64,000 nt of DNA from Motiliproteus sp036960405 (lineage in GTDB: Bacteria; Pseudomonadota; Gammaproteobacteria; Pseudomonadales; Balneatricaceae): contig JBALWS010000007.1 in NCBI GenBank assembly GCA_036960405.1, positions 15,072 through 79,071 on the forward strand. Direction: 5' to 3'. The translations under genes were made by a program, and so were the position numbers. The notes beneath the pieces are model-generated. The model was not told the origin of the DNA. It searched no databases and saw only the letters and a program-made list of their open reading frames with translations. Shown here piece by piece: positions 26,571 to 35,511 of the stretch; the first letter of the stretch is position 1, and every line of letters starts with the position of its first letter.

Positions 26571-28540
26571 GTTTGGATATCTATCAGTTGGCTGCGAGGT
26601 GGCTTAGGTGTCGTTGCGGAGTCGGCTGGTTGCTCGCGCACGCCGAGAGTTTTGATCTCTAGGCCGATCGATTCTAAGCGTTGCTGTAGCTGATCGAGCT
26701 GGCTTTCAACCCGTTGCCGTAATATCGGATCCCCGGACCAGATGATGCTAACCCGGTCGGCTTCGAGTGTCAGATCCGCCTGAAGCCGCCGCTCTTGGTC
26801 GATTTCGAAATTGAGTCGAACCTGCCAGCGGTACAGCGTCTCGCCGGTCTCTTCATCGCTACCGCTGGCGTCACGCTGTATTTTGAGCTGCAAGTTTTCG
26901 TTTTTATCTTGCCATAGAATCGGAATGTCTAGGGCTAGCGTCCGGTTTTGCTCGTTGCCTGCATCTTGAGCTTGGGCGCCTGCACTGGTGATCTGATTGA
27001 CCAGTACCCGGCTCAGTGCTTGTTGGGTCAGCTCGTTAATGCGTTCGCTAAGGGTCGTGGGGAGCTCGCGTTGGCCGGCCGGATTGCCTAAATGCTGGGC
27101 GACTTTGAGCAGGATCGCTTTGTGGTCCTGTCCCAAGTGTTGGGTATTGCCTTGGGCCAGCTTGCTTTCTAGCAGGGTACCGCTGTTCTGTACTTGCTGT
27201 TTGACGCTGGCTGCATCGGTCTGCAACGGGCTAGTGAGCGAGCGCCCCAATAACACTTGAAAAAGACTTAGCAATAGCGGCTTGGCTTGCTGCAATTGGC
27301 CGCTTTTTTGGGCGCTTGATAGCAGGTTTAATAGTGGTCCCGGCGGTTGCTGTTGGGGCAAGTGCTCGCGCAGTGCTTGTTCCATCGCTTGGGTTTTAGC
27401 GGTGGGGAGTTCGGCCCAGAGTTGTCCTTGGTTATCACGAACGAGCTGTACCTGAGTGCCTGGTGGTAGGGGTCTAGGGCTGACCAGCTCAATCTTTTGT
27501 CCTTGAGGTAAGTTCAGACGGATTTGGTGGTTGGAGATATCTGTTTTGATGGCCGTTGAATTTGCCGCAGCTGTTGATGTTGCAGCAGTCGTAACCGGTG
27601 CTGTCGAGGGTAGGGCTGTTTTGGCACTGTTTTGAGCCGCTGCGGCAGCTGCTTGCTGGGCGTTTGCCGGAGCCGGGCTGGGTCGTGAACTGACCACTTC
27701 GGCGTTGACCCGTTCTCCGGTACCGATTCGGATCGGCAATTCTGTTTTGATCTGCTGGGTGGCGACTCGCTCCACGGTCGCATTGCTCGGAGCAGGAGCA
27801 GGATGGCTAGGTGCGGGTGAGACGTTAGCTGTTGGGTTGGCAGGGTTTTGTGGCGCCGCTTGAGTCGTCGAGGGTAATAGTGAGCTCCCCCGCGCTTGGT
27901 TGGCTGCGGTCGTTGGCGTGCTGGGGCTAGCTATTGCCTCGCTGCGAGTGGCGGTTGCTGTGGATTGAACCGTCGGGCCCGCTTGGCGTGGTTTGATTAA
28001 CTCTGCTAACCGAGCCGATTCGGCTGCTCGAGGTTGTTCGGCAGTGGGCTGTGCGAGTTGTGCCGCCTGTTGCGATGGCTGTTGTGCCGGTGTCGGTAGT
28101 TGTTGGATTGTGAGTCGGTTGTCGCTGCCTCGGCTGATCTGGATGGTACTGCCAGGATCGATCGGTTTAGTGGTCAGCAGCTCAAACAGCCGGCCTTCTA
28201 GTCTGATCTGAATTTTATAAACATCGGCTTTGCTAACGTTTGCAGCTGTTTGGGGTGTCGTAGCGGCTTGCTCGGTACTGGTTGTCGCCGCTACCGCTGT
28301 CGTTGTGGCGGGAGCGGCTGTTGAAATTGGTGCTGTTGGACTTGGTTGGCCTGCTGTCGTGCCCAGAGTAAGCGCAGTGCTGGGTGCTGTATTGGCTGTC
28401 GCTGGGGCTTGTGGGGTGACCTGAATCACTTGTCCGGTGCGCGGTTGGCCCGAGGCAAGCAGAGCCTCTAAGCGCTGCAGGGTTGCAGTGACTTCCGCCG
28501 GCTGTGATGCCCGGACCGAAGTGTTGAGTTGATCGACCAA
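26567..28540 (-). CDS. Second FliK-like (hook-length-control domain) protein
   Basis: A 657-residue protein: the first 320 or so residues are Ala/Thr/Gln/Pro-rich, and the C-terminal 150 resemble the FliK hook-length domain (RWQVRLNFEIDQERRLQADL, then paired helices RQRVESQLDQLQQRLESIGL). The start is TTG at 28540, preceded by GGAGGC. The stop overlaps the FlhB-like gene by 4 bp, so the two products are probably made together, paralleling the known FliK-FlhB interaction. The same pair lies between cheW and ccmA in Pseudomonas. Its substrate or structure is unknown. Confidence 0.83.
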   Translation of the reverse strand: MVDQLNTSVRASQPAEVTATLQRLEALLASGQPRTGQVIQVTPQAPATANTAPSTALTLGTTAGQPSPTAPISTAAPATTTAVAATTSTEQAATTPQTAANVSKADVYKIQIRLEGRLFELLTTKPIDPGSTIQISRGSDNRLTIQQLPTPAQQPSQQAAQLAQPTAEQPRAAESARLAELIKPRQAGPTVQSTATATRSEAIASPSTPTTAANQARGSSLLPSTTQAAPQNPANPTANVSPAPSHPAPAPSNATVERVATQQIKTELPIRIGTGERVNAEVVSSRPSPAPANAQQAAAAAAQNSAKTALPSTAPVTTAATSTAAANSTAIKTDISNHQIRLNLPQGQKIELVSPRPLPPGTQVQLVRDNQGQLWAELPTAKTQAMEQALREHLPQQQPPGPLLNLLSSAQKSGQLQQAKPLLLSLFQVLLGRSLTSPLQTDAASVKQQVQNSGTLLESKLAQGNTQHLGQDHKAILLKVAQHLGNPAGQRELPTTLSERINELTQQALSRVLVNQITSAGAQAQDAGNEQNRTLALDIPILWQDKNENLQLKIQRDASGSDEETGETLYRWQVRLNFEIDQERRLQADLTLEADRVSIIWSGDPILRQRVESQLDQLQQRLESIGLEIKTLGVREQPADSATTPKPPRSQLIDIQT

Positions 28541-28617
28541 AAAACGCCTCCGACGACAATTGAATATTCGGCCCTATGTTGGTTGTTGCAAGGCTCCGCC
28601 TGCGCCGATTATTCGTA

Positions 28618-28623
28618 TATAAT
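28618..28623 (+). promoter_or_regulatory. Possible -10 element upstream of ccmA
   Basis: TATAAT lies 75 bp upstream of the likely ccmA start in the region divergent from the FliK-like gene. I see no good -35 box at 16-18 bp, so the promoter is only tentative. Confidence 0.3.
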
Positions 28624-28698
28624 GCGCTGATTTATACGGTTAAGAAAGAATGGCGCTGGTTAACAGCGGTAAACTCTCAACGTAAGGTTTTGTTGATT

Positions 28699-29337
28699 TT
28701 GACTACCCCCCTGCTCGAGGTGAAAGACCTGTTCTGCGAACGCGATGAGCGAGTGCTGTTCGAAGGTCTCAATTTTTCCCTTAATCCGGGTGAAATCATT
28801 CAAGTTGAAGGCCCCAATGGTAGTGGTAAAACCACTCTGCTGCGTATTCTCAGCGGTCTGTCTCAAGCGTTCGAAGGGGACATCTTGTTTAATAATCGGC
28901 CAATCTCCGATAATCGTGATGAGTTTTTGGCCGCGTTACTCTACTTCGGCCATCTGCCCGGGGTTAAAGCAACCCTGACACCCGAAGAAAATTTGAATTG
29001 GTACTGTGCTTTGCATCCGCATACCCGTACCGAAGGCATCACCACTGCGTTATCTAATGTTGGGCTGTTTGGCTACGAAGATGTGCCTTGTCACTCCCTA
29101 TCTGCCGGCCAGAATCGGCGTGTTAGTCTAGCTCGATTGTATCTGAGCGATGCGCCGCTATGGATTTTGGATGAGCCTTTTACCGCGATCGATAAACGCG
29201 GCGTGGCGCGTAAGGAAGCGCTGATCGCCAAGCATGCCGAGCAGGGCGGCAGTGTGATTCTGACCACCCATCATGAATTGGCCATTCACGACAATTTGCG
29301 CAAGGTGTCGCTGGGCCAACCAGTGGAGGCGATCTGA
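28699..29337 (+). CDS. ccmA: Cytochrome c maturation haem-export ATPase CcmA
   Basis: CcmA is the ATPase of the CcmABCD complex, which releases haem-loaded CcmE for cytochrome c assembly. Walker A GPNGSGKTTLLRIL, signature LSAGQNRRVSLARL and Walker B LWILDEPF are intact. TTG 28699 gives 212 residues beginning MTTPLLEVKDL, the usual CcmA length; the frame is open further upstream, but that extension looks non-coding. The stop overlaps ccmB ATG. Confidence 0.95.
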   Translation: MTTPLLEVKDLFCERDERVLFEGLNFSLNPGEIIQVEGPNGSGKTTLLRILSGLSQAFEGDILFNNRPISDNRDEFLAALLYFGHLPGVKATLTPEENLNWYCALHPHTRTEGITTALSNVGLFGYEDVPCHSLSAGQNRRVSLARLYLSDAPLWILDEPFTAIDKRGVARKEALIAKHAEQGGSVILTTHHELAIHDNLRKVSLGQPVEAI

Positions 29338-30038
29338 TGGCGTCTGAAGATTCGCAGGATATGTCGCTGACGCGGGTGTTTTGGATCACCTTGCGACGTG
29401 ATCTGATGCTTGCCTACCGGCGCCGCAATGACTTGGTCAGTCCACTGATGTTCTTTTTGATGGTAGCGACGCTATTTCCGCTGGGGGTGAGTCCCGAGCC
29501 GCAGTTTTTATCCCAAGCCGCAGCAGGTATCGTTTGGGTGGCGGCGTTGTTAGCGACGCTGTTGTCGATGGATAGCCTGTTTCGATCCGATTTTGACGAC
29601 GGTTCGCTTGAGCAGATGTTGCTGAGCCCGCAGCCGTTGGCGTTATTGGTCTTCGCCAAGATCTGTGCCCACTGGATGATTAGTGGTCTGCCGTTGACGT
29701 TGATGGCGCCGCTACTGGGGGTGATGTTATTCCTGCCCGAGCAAGGGATGTCGGCGATGGTGATCAGTCTGTTGTTGGGCACTCCAACGCTGAGTTTGAT
29801 CGGTGCTATCGGGGCTGGGCTAACGGTTGGATTGCGTAAGGGTGGCGTGCTGATTTCTTTGCTGGTATTACCGCTGTATATTCCAATATTGATATTTGGA
29901 ACTGGTACGGTTCAGGCCGCTTCGGCAGGATTGCCGGTCGGAGGCTATCTGGCGATTCTCGGTGCGATTTTGGCGCTGGGTGTGGTGCTGGCACCGATAG
30001 CGGTGGCTGCAGGTTTGCGTATTAGCGTTAGTGATTAA
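29337..30038 (+). CDS. ccmB: Cytochrome c maturation membrane protein CcmB
   Basis: CcmB is the six-helix permease partner of CcmA. The 233 residues are strongly hydrophobic and include the family segments RRDLMLAYRRRNDLVSPLMF and LRKGGVLISLLVLPLYIPIL. The ATG overlaps ccmA by 1 bp; a second ATG at 29361 would give 225 residues, also near the family length. Confidence 0.95.
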   Translation: MASEDSQDMSLTRVFWITLRRDLMLAYRRRNDLVSPLMFFLMVATLFPLGVSPEPQFLSQAAAGIVWVAALLATLLSMDSLFRSDFDDGSLEQMLLSPQPLALLVFAKICAHWMISGLPLTLMAPLLGVMLFLPEQGMSAMVISLLLGTPTLSLIGAIGAGLTVGLRKGGVLISLLVLPLYIPILIFGTGTVQAASAGLPVGGYLAILGAILALGVVLAPIAVAAGLRISVSD

Positions 30039-30063
30039 TTGTTGATTAAGTGAGAGTGTAACG

Positions 30064-30819
30064 ATGGCAAAAACATGGAAGATGCCAACTTGGTTTTACC
30101 GGTTGGGATCGCCGCGCTGGAGCTTCGAGATCATGGGCAAGCTGTTGCCCTGGTTTGCGATTGCTGCAGCATTACTGATGGCTTGTGGAGTTGTGTGGGG
30201 ACTGGCGTTTGCGCCAGCAGACTACCAGCAGGGAAATAGCTTCCGAATCATCTATATCCACGTTCCCTCTGCCATTTTGGCACAGTCGTGTTACATGTTG
30301 ATGGCCGTGGCGGGGGCGGTCAGTTTGATCTGGAAAATGAAAGTCGCCGATATGGTGGCCAAAAGTTGTGCACCGATTGGCGCGACCCTGGCGGTATTAG
30401 CCTTGGCTACCGGCGCTATCTGGGGTAAGCCGACCTGGGGAACCTGGTGGGTCTGGGATGCCCGTTTGACGGCCATGCTGATCCTGCTGTTTCTCTATAT
30501 TGGGGTCTATACCCTGCATTCGGCTATTGAGAATGAGATCACCGCAGGCAAGGCTGGAGCGGTGCTGTCACTGGTTGGGATCGTCAATATTCCGATCATC
30601 AAATACTCGGTCGAGTGGTGGAATACCCTGCACCAGGGCTCAACCTTTACCGTGACCGAGCGTCCCAAGATGGCCCCCGAAATGTGGATGCCGTTGTTGG
30701 TGATGGTGGTCGGTTTCTACTGCTTTTTCACGGTGGTGTTGATGTTGCGGACCCGGGCGGAAATATTGGAGCGAGAGAAACGTTCTAGCTGGGTCAAAGA
30801 ACTGGTGGAGGCGCGCTGA
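30064..30819 (+). CDS. ccmC: Haem-handling membrane protein CcmC
   Basis: CcmC delivers haem to CcmE. The protein has six membrane helices and the tryptophan-rich WWD signature (WGKPTWGTWWVWDARLTA), with flanking His residues (IIYIHVPSA and TLHQGSTF) that ligate haem in the family. The 251 residues fit. Its stop overlaps the ccmD ATG. Confidence 0.96.
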   Translation: MAKTWKMPTWFYRLGSPRWSFEIMGKLLPWFAIAAALLMACGVVWGLAFAPADYQQGNSFRIIYIHVPSAILAQSCYMLMAVAGAVSLIWKMKVADMVAKSCAPIGATLAVLALATGAIWGKPTWGTWWVWDARLTAMLILLFLYIGVYTLHSAIENEITAGKAGAVLSLVGIVNIPIIKYSVEWWNTLHQGSTFTVTERPKMAPEMWMPLLVMVVGFYCFFTVVLMLRTRAEILEREKRSSWVKELVEAR

Positions 30820-31025
30820 TGTATTTTGATTCGTTTACCGATTTCATCGATATGGGCGGCCATGGCCTGTATGTCTGGCTGGCTTATTCGATCGCACTGG
30901 TTATTGTTGCCTTTAATGTGGTGAGCCCCATTTTACGTAAGAAACAGTTCATCGCCGAATATCGACGTCGGCTCAAACGCGAACAACGTTTGAACGAGCG
31001 CAAAGCATCGGAGTCTACACAGTGA
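30819..31025 (+). CDS. ccmD: Haem exporter accessory protein CcmD
   Basis: CcmD is a small membrane protein that supports release of holo-CcmE. The 68 residues have one membrane helix (YVWLAYSIALVIVAFNVV) preceded by FIDMGGHG and followed by a basic tail, the usual pattern. ccmE normally comes next but is not here: the stop forms a TGATG with an ATG that opens only five codons, then ccmH begins. Confidence 0.93.
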   Translation: MYFDSFTDFIDMGGHGLYVWLAYSIALVIVAFNVVSPILRKKQFIAEYRRRLKREQRLNERKASESTQ

Positions 31026-31053
31026 TGCGATTAACAAGGTGATGAGAGGAACC

Positions 31054-31536
31054 ATGAAACAGATGATGCAATTAATGGCCGTGCTGGGGTTGCTGATCGC
31101 CTCCTGGTCAGTACAAGCGGTGATCGATACCTACGATTTTAATACCGAGCAGCAGCACGAGCAGTACAAACTGCTGACCGAAGAGTTACGTTGTCCAAAG
31201 TGCCAGAATCAAAACCTGGCCGACTCCAATGCCCCGATCGCCGCGGATATGCGCCGCGAGATTCACCGGATGGTGATCGGTGGTCAGACCAATCAGGATG
31301 TGGTGGACTTTATGGTGGCGCGTTATGGTGACTTCGTAAACTACCGACCGCGCAAGGATTCAAGCACCATGGTGTTGTGGTATGGCCCGATCGGGATGTT
31401 GGCGATCGGTGCGTTGGTGGTGTTGCTGCTGACACGGCGTAAGCGTAGCGCGACCAGCCAGGCGGACAAGTCTGCTGGCGATACGCTAGATAGAGAAAAG
31501 CTACAGCGTTTGCTGGACGATAAGGATGCCCGCTAA
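31054..31536 (+). CDS. ccmH: Cytochrome c-type biogenesis protein CcmH (CcmL/NrfF type)
   Basis: CcmH reduces apocytochrome c cysteines before haem attachment. ATG 31054 has AGAGGA upstream and gives 160 residues with a signal peptide ending near VQA, the redox motif LRCPKCQNQNLADSNA, and a C-terminal membrane anchor followed by a short cytoplasmic tail. This is the short CcmH type, which works with a separate CcmI. No ccmI follows; zipA is next. Confidence 0.94.
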   Translation: MKQMMQLMAVLGLLIASWSVQAVIDTYDFNTEQQHEQYKLLTEELRCPKCQNQNLADSNAPIAADMRREIHRMVIGGQTNQDVVDFMVARYGDFVNYRPRKDSSTMVLWYGPIGMLAIGALVVLLLTRRKRSATSQADKSAGDTLDREKLQRLLDDKDAR

Positions 31537-31566
31537 GCGGCGTCTCTGAGACTGACAGGCTGAACT

Positions 31567-33084
31567 ATGAGTATGCGTGAAGGGTTGATTGTGGCAGGGA
31601 TTGTAATCCTGCTGGTGGTGATAGCGGATTTGATTCGACGCTATATAAAGCGTGACAAATTGCGTCTGGCTATCGATGACAAATTTAAAGACCTGCCGGA
31701 TATCGATCTGAGTTCTGAGCTGCCTAATGGTGGCGCTCGAGTGCTTGATTCGGGCGAGTCTCTACCCGTTACAAGCGCATTTGATGGCTCTGATCAGCGC
31801 GATGTGGTCAATCCTAAAACTCAGCGGATGGATAGCCGTCCTGAAACCGCGCTCGATTCCCGTTCCGAACCGGAGTCCTGGGTGATCGATCCGATTCTCA
31901 GCAGTGTCAGCAGTCAGGATGAAGAAGTTGACCTGTTGTTGGAGCAGGAGTTTAAAGGTGTCGGGGAAGGTGCTGACCAGTGGCTAAGCCAAACCGCCCA
32001 GTTACCCGAACAACCAGGTGTTAGCGAGCAAGAGCCGCGTGTTGAACTGGATCAGGAAACCGATCCAGAACCGCCTGTTGAACAGCTATTCTACGCTGAA
32101 GGCGCTGCTGTTGAAGCGGCGATTGAGGTCGAGCCGCAGTCTATTTCATCGGAGGTTGAGGTTCCGGTTGTCGAAGCTTTGGTTGCCGAGAAAGCCAACG
32201 CTGCTGCGGATGAGCCGGTGACTGCCGAGGCCGAATCATCAGTAAATCCGTTGGGGCTGGTTGAGAATAACGATCATATTGACCTGGGGCGTCCAGTACA
32301 CGAGCTGCTGCAGGCGCGTGAACAAGCCGAGACGGTATCGCAGGGCGCTGCCGAAGAGGTTATCCCAGAATCTTTCGAAGCTTCTGAAAGCGATGTGTCC
32401 GCCGCATTGGCTGAGCCGCTAAGCGTTGCCAAACCGGCGACCCCATCCGCGCAAAAAACCAAATCTAAGCCAAAAGCTAAAGCCAAGCCAAAGCATCAAT
32501 CCCGAGCCGAAGAGCAACCCAGTTTCTTTGATCTACATCCTGACTTGGCTCCCGAAGTTGAGCTGCCTAAGCCCAAACCAAAGTCACGCCGTAGACGTAA
32601 AAAGGCCGAGCAGGTGGAGGTAGTCGCGACCACTGCAGATAGCGAAACGGCGGTTGAGGACGAAGTGCTGATTATTAATGTACAGGCCAAACAGCAGCCG
32701 TTTGCCGCGGCCATGCTGTTTAAATTGATTGAAGCCTGTGGCTTGGAGTTTGGTGCGATGGATATCTTCCACCGACACGAGGAGGCCAAAGGGCAAGGGC
32801 CGATGCAGTTCAGTATGGCAAACGCGGTGGCCCCGGGGACCTTCGATCCCAGCAGCGCCGAGCCACTAGCCACTCCCGCTGTCACGTTCTTCTTACGCTT
32901 GTCCGACCCGACCGACCGGATGAATGCGTTGGAGTGCATGCTGGCTACCGCGCAGTGTGTTGCCGATAACCTCGGCGGTGAGCTAAAGGATGAGAATCGC
33001 AGTAGCTTGCGAACCCAGACCATCGAGCACTACCGCCAAAAAGTGCGCGAGTACGAACGTAAGCAGTTAACTCGTCGCGCCTGA
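31567..33084 (+). CDS. zipA: Cell division protein ZipA
   Basis: ZipA tethers FtsZ to the membrane at the division site. The 505 residues have an N-terminal membrane helix (GLIVAGIVILLVVIADLIRR), a very long acidic Pro/Ala/Glu linker ending in a Lys/Pro-rich stretch, and a C-terminal FtsZ-binding domain (about 365-500) with LIINVQAKQQPFAAAMLFKL and MDIFHRHEE. The placement before ligA is the usual gammaproteobacterial one. The length is above the 330 residues of E. coli ZipA because of the linker. Confidence 0.93.
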   Translation: MSMREGLIVAGIVILLVVIADLIRRYIKRDKLRLAIDDKFKDLPDIDLSSELPNGGARVLDSGESLPVTSAFDGSDQRDVVNPKTQRMDSRPETALDSRSEPESWVIDPILSSVSSQDEEVDLLLEQEFKGVGEGADQWLSQTAQLPEQPGVSEQEPRVELDQETDPEPPVEQLFYAEGAAVEAAIEVEPQSISSEVEVPVVEALVAEKANAAADEPVTAEAESSVNPLGLVENNDHIDLGRPVHELLQAREQAETVSQGAAEEVIPESFEASESDVSAALAEPLSVAKPATPSAQKTKSKPKAKAKPKHQSRAEEQPSFFDLHPDLAPEVELPKPKPKSRRRRKKAEQVEVVATTADSETAVEDEVLIINVQAKQQPFAAAMLFKLIEACGLEFGAMDIFHRHEEAKGQGPMQFSMANAVAPGTFDPSSAEPLATPAVTFFLRLSDPTDRMNALECMLATAQCVADNLGGELKDENRSSLRTQTIEHYRQKVREYERKQLTRRA

Positions 33085-33106
33085 TCGGCAGGCTGTTTCT
33101 GCCCGA

Positions 33107-35155
33107 ATGAGCCGGACCCTATTGATGACCGAACCGACCGTTGAGCAACAACTGGCGACCCTGCGTCGCCAGATTGATGAACACAACTACCGTTATTACG
33201 TCGAAGACTCCCCCTCTGTTCCCGACGCGGAATACGACCGCCTGTTTCAGCGGTTGTTGCAGCTTGAGCAACAGTATCCACAACTCGTTAACTCAGAGTC
33301 GCCCAGTCAGCGGGTTGGAGCCCCGGCGCTTTCGTCGTTTAATCAGGTCAAGCACGAGGTGCCGATGTTGTCGCTGGGCAACGCCTTCGATGATCAGGAT
33401 ATGCATGATTTTGACCGGCGTATCCGTGATCGGTTGATGCTAGACGATGATCAGTCGATCGAATACGGTGCGGAGCCCAAGCTTGATGGCATTGCGGTTA
33501 GTCTGATGTACCAAAACGGTTTGCTGGTACGTGGGGCAACCCGCGGCGACGGTGAGACCGGTGAAGATATTAGTCTTAATGTTCGCACGATTGCGGCGAT
33601 ACCGCTGCAGCTTCGTGGTGACGACTGGCCGCTTCGATTAGAGGTTCGGGGCGAGATCTACATGCCCAAAGCCGGTTTTGACGCGCTCAACGCGAGGATG
33701 CTTAAGGCCGGCAACAAAGCGTTCGTCAATCCGCGCAATGCCACTGGAGGGAGTCTACGGCAGTTGGATTCGTCGATTACCGCCACCCGCCCGTTAACCT
33801 TCTGCGCCTACGGTTTTGGTCTGGTCGAGCAGGGAGAACTGCCTTCGCGTCACACCGAACTGCTGCACCAGTTCAAACGCTGGGGCTTGCCGATCAACCC
33901 CGAAATGCGCAGCCTGGACGGGGTCGATGCCTGTCTGGGATATTACCAGCAGCTAGCCGAAAAACGCGACCGGCTAGATTACGAGATCGACGGCATTGTG
34001 TTTAAGGTTAACCAACGTGCGCAGCAGCAACAGCTAGGTTTTGTAGCCCGCGCACCACGTTGGGCTATTGCGCGTAAGTTTCCGGCGCAAGAGGAGATCA
34101 CCCAGCTGTTGGGGGTTGATTTCCAAGTGGGAAGAACCGGGGTGGTGACCCCGGTGGCTCGGTTGGCTCCGGTATTTGTCGGTGGCGTCACGGTCAGTAA
34201 TGCCACGCTCCACAATATGGATGAAGTGGAGCGGTTGGATGTGCGGATCGGTGACTGGGTGGTGGTGTGTCGCGCTGGCGATGTGATTCCCAAGGTGGCT
34301 CGAGTGGTGTTGGAGCGCCGTCCAGAGCAGACTCAGCCAGTGCTCCTGCCTGAGAATTGTCCGGTATGTGGGGCGCAGGTCGAGCGAGTCGAGGATGAAG
34401 CTGCCGCGCGTTGTAGTGGCGGCGTCAGTTGTTCGGCGCAGCGCAAGCAGGCGATCAAGCACTATGCCTCGCGAAAGGCGATGGATATTGATGGCCTTGG
34501 CGATAAGCTAGTGGATTTGCTGGTCGATAAAGGCTTGCTCGATCAGTTGGCTGATCTGTATAGGCTGGAGCACCCACGTGTTGCAGGGCTGGATCGGATG
34601 GGCGATAAATCAGCCGACAACCTGCTGGCCGCGATCCAGGCCAGTAAGCAGACTACGCTGCCGCGATTCCTGTATGGCCTCGGTATTCGTGAGGTGGGTG
34701 AAGCCACGGCGGCGTCACTGGCTAAGCACTTCTTAACCCTGGATGCGATTCGCCAGACCGACGAAGAGACCCTGCAACAGGTTGCCGATGTGGGACCGGT
34801 TGTGGCGCACTATCTGGCAGTGTTCCTACGCCAGCCGCATAATATCGAGACGATCGATGCACTGCTGGATGCCGGAGTGTATTGGCCGGTAATCGAAGCC
34901 CCTTCGGCACAATCGCAACCGCTGGCGGGCAAATCCTACGCAATTACCGGCAAGTTCGAAGCGATGGCGCGGCCCGAGGCCAAGGCTCAGCTTGAAGCCT
35001 TGGGGGCCAAGGTGACGACCGGCGCGCCTTCATCCAAGACCGATGCGTTGATCGCCGGTGCTAAGGCGGGGTCTAAACTGGCTAAAGCCGAGGCCTTGGG
35101 GGTTGCTGTCTGGGATGAGGCGCAGTTGCTCGAACTGCTGGAGTTGGGCCGATGA
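33107..35155 (+). CDS. ligA: NAD-dependent DNA ligase LigA
   Basis: LigA joins nicks during DNA replication and repair using NAD. The 682 residues show the adenylation Lys K125 in EPKLDGIAVSL, OB fold, a four-cysteine zinc finger (CPVCGAQVERVEDEA with CSGGVSC), helix-hairpin-helix repeats and a C-terminal BRCT domain (SYAITGKFEAMARPEAKAQL). ATG 33107 or ATG 33125 could be the start. It overlaps the next gene by 4 bp. Confidence 0.96.
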   Translation: MSRTLLMTEPTVEQQLATLRRQIDEHNYRYYVEDSPSVPDAEYDRLFQRLLQLEQQYPQLVNSESPSQRVGAPALSSFNQVKHEVPMLSLGNAFDDQDMHDFDRRIRDRLMLDDDQSIEYGAEPKLDGIAVSLMYQNGLLVRGATRGDGETGEDISLNVRTIAAIPLQLRGDDWPLRLEVRGEIYMPKAGFDALNARMLKAGNKAFVNPRNATGGSLRQLDSSITATRPLTFCAYGFGLVEQGELPSRHTELLHQFKRWGLPINPEMRSLDGVDACLGYYQQLAEKRDRLDYEIDGIVFKVNQRAQQQQLGFVARAPRWAIARKFPAQEEITQLLGVDFQVGRTGVVTPVARLAPVFVGGVTVSNATLHNMDEVERLDVRIGDWVVVCRAGDVIPKVARVVLERRPEQTQPVLLPENCPVCGAQVERVEDEAAARCSGGVSCSAQRKQAIKHYASRKAMDIDGLGDKLVDLLVDKGLLDQLADLYRLEHPRVAGLDRMGDKSADNLLAAIQASKQTTLPRFLYGLGIREVGEATAASLAKHFLTLDAIRQTDEETLQQVADVGPVVAHYLAVFLRQPHNIETIDALLDAGVYWPVIEAPSAQSQPLAGKSYAITGKFEAMARPEAKAQLEALGAKVTTGAPSSKTDALIAGAKAGSKLAKAEALGVAVWDEAQLLELLELGR

Positions 35156-35388
35156 AAATCCCCTACGATCAACTCAGCCCTGACGCTCTGCAAGGCTTGA
35201 TCGAAGAGTTTGTCGGTCGTGAAGGCACCGATTACGGTGATCAAGAGTATTCGATGCAGGACAAGGTCGATCAGGTAAGGCAGCAGCTTGAACGCGGCAA
35301 GGTGGTGATCTGTTACGACAGTTACCTGCAGAGTTTCACCATTGTCACCGAACAGGCTTACCGCAACAATCTAGCACTTCAGCAATAA
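35152..35388 (+). CDS. YheU/UPF0270 family protein
   Basis: A 78-residue acidic protein that matches the YheU family in MKIPYDQLSPDALQGLIEEF and GKVVICYDSYLQSFTIV. Its function is unknown. The ATGA overlap with ligA suggests cotranscription and coupled translation. Confidence 0.9.
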   Translation: MKIPYDQLSPDALQGLIEEFVGREGTDYGDQEYSMQDKVDQVRQQLERGKVVICYDSYLQSFTIVTEQAYRNNLALQQ

Positions 35389-35511
35389 ACACCGTTCATC
35401 GGCGGTTCAGCGATTCAGAGGTATTCTGAACCCGACTGGATTTGCCGCGTTATACTCAAACCGTCACGGTTTTTCTTTGCTCTATTCGCTGTTGCTTGCG
35501 CAGAGGTCACT

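Noticed and set aside
28576..28698. Upstream extension of ccmA
   Set aside because: The frame stays open, but the added 41 residues do not resemble CcmA, and the TTG at 28699 gives the usual length and N-terminus; the extension also spans the likely promoter.
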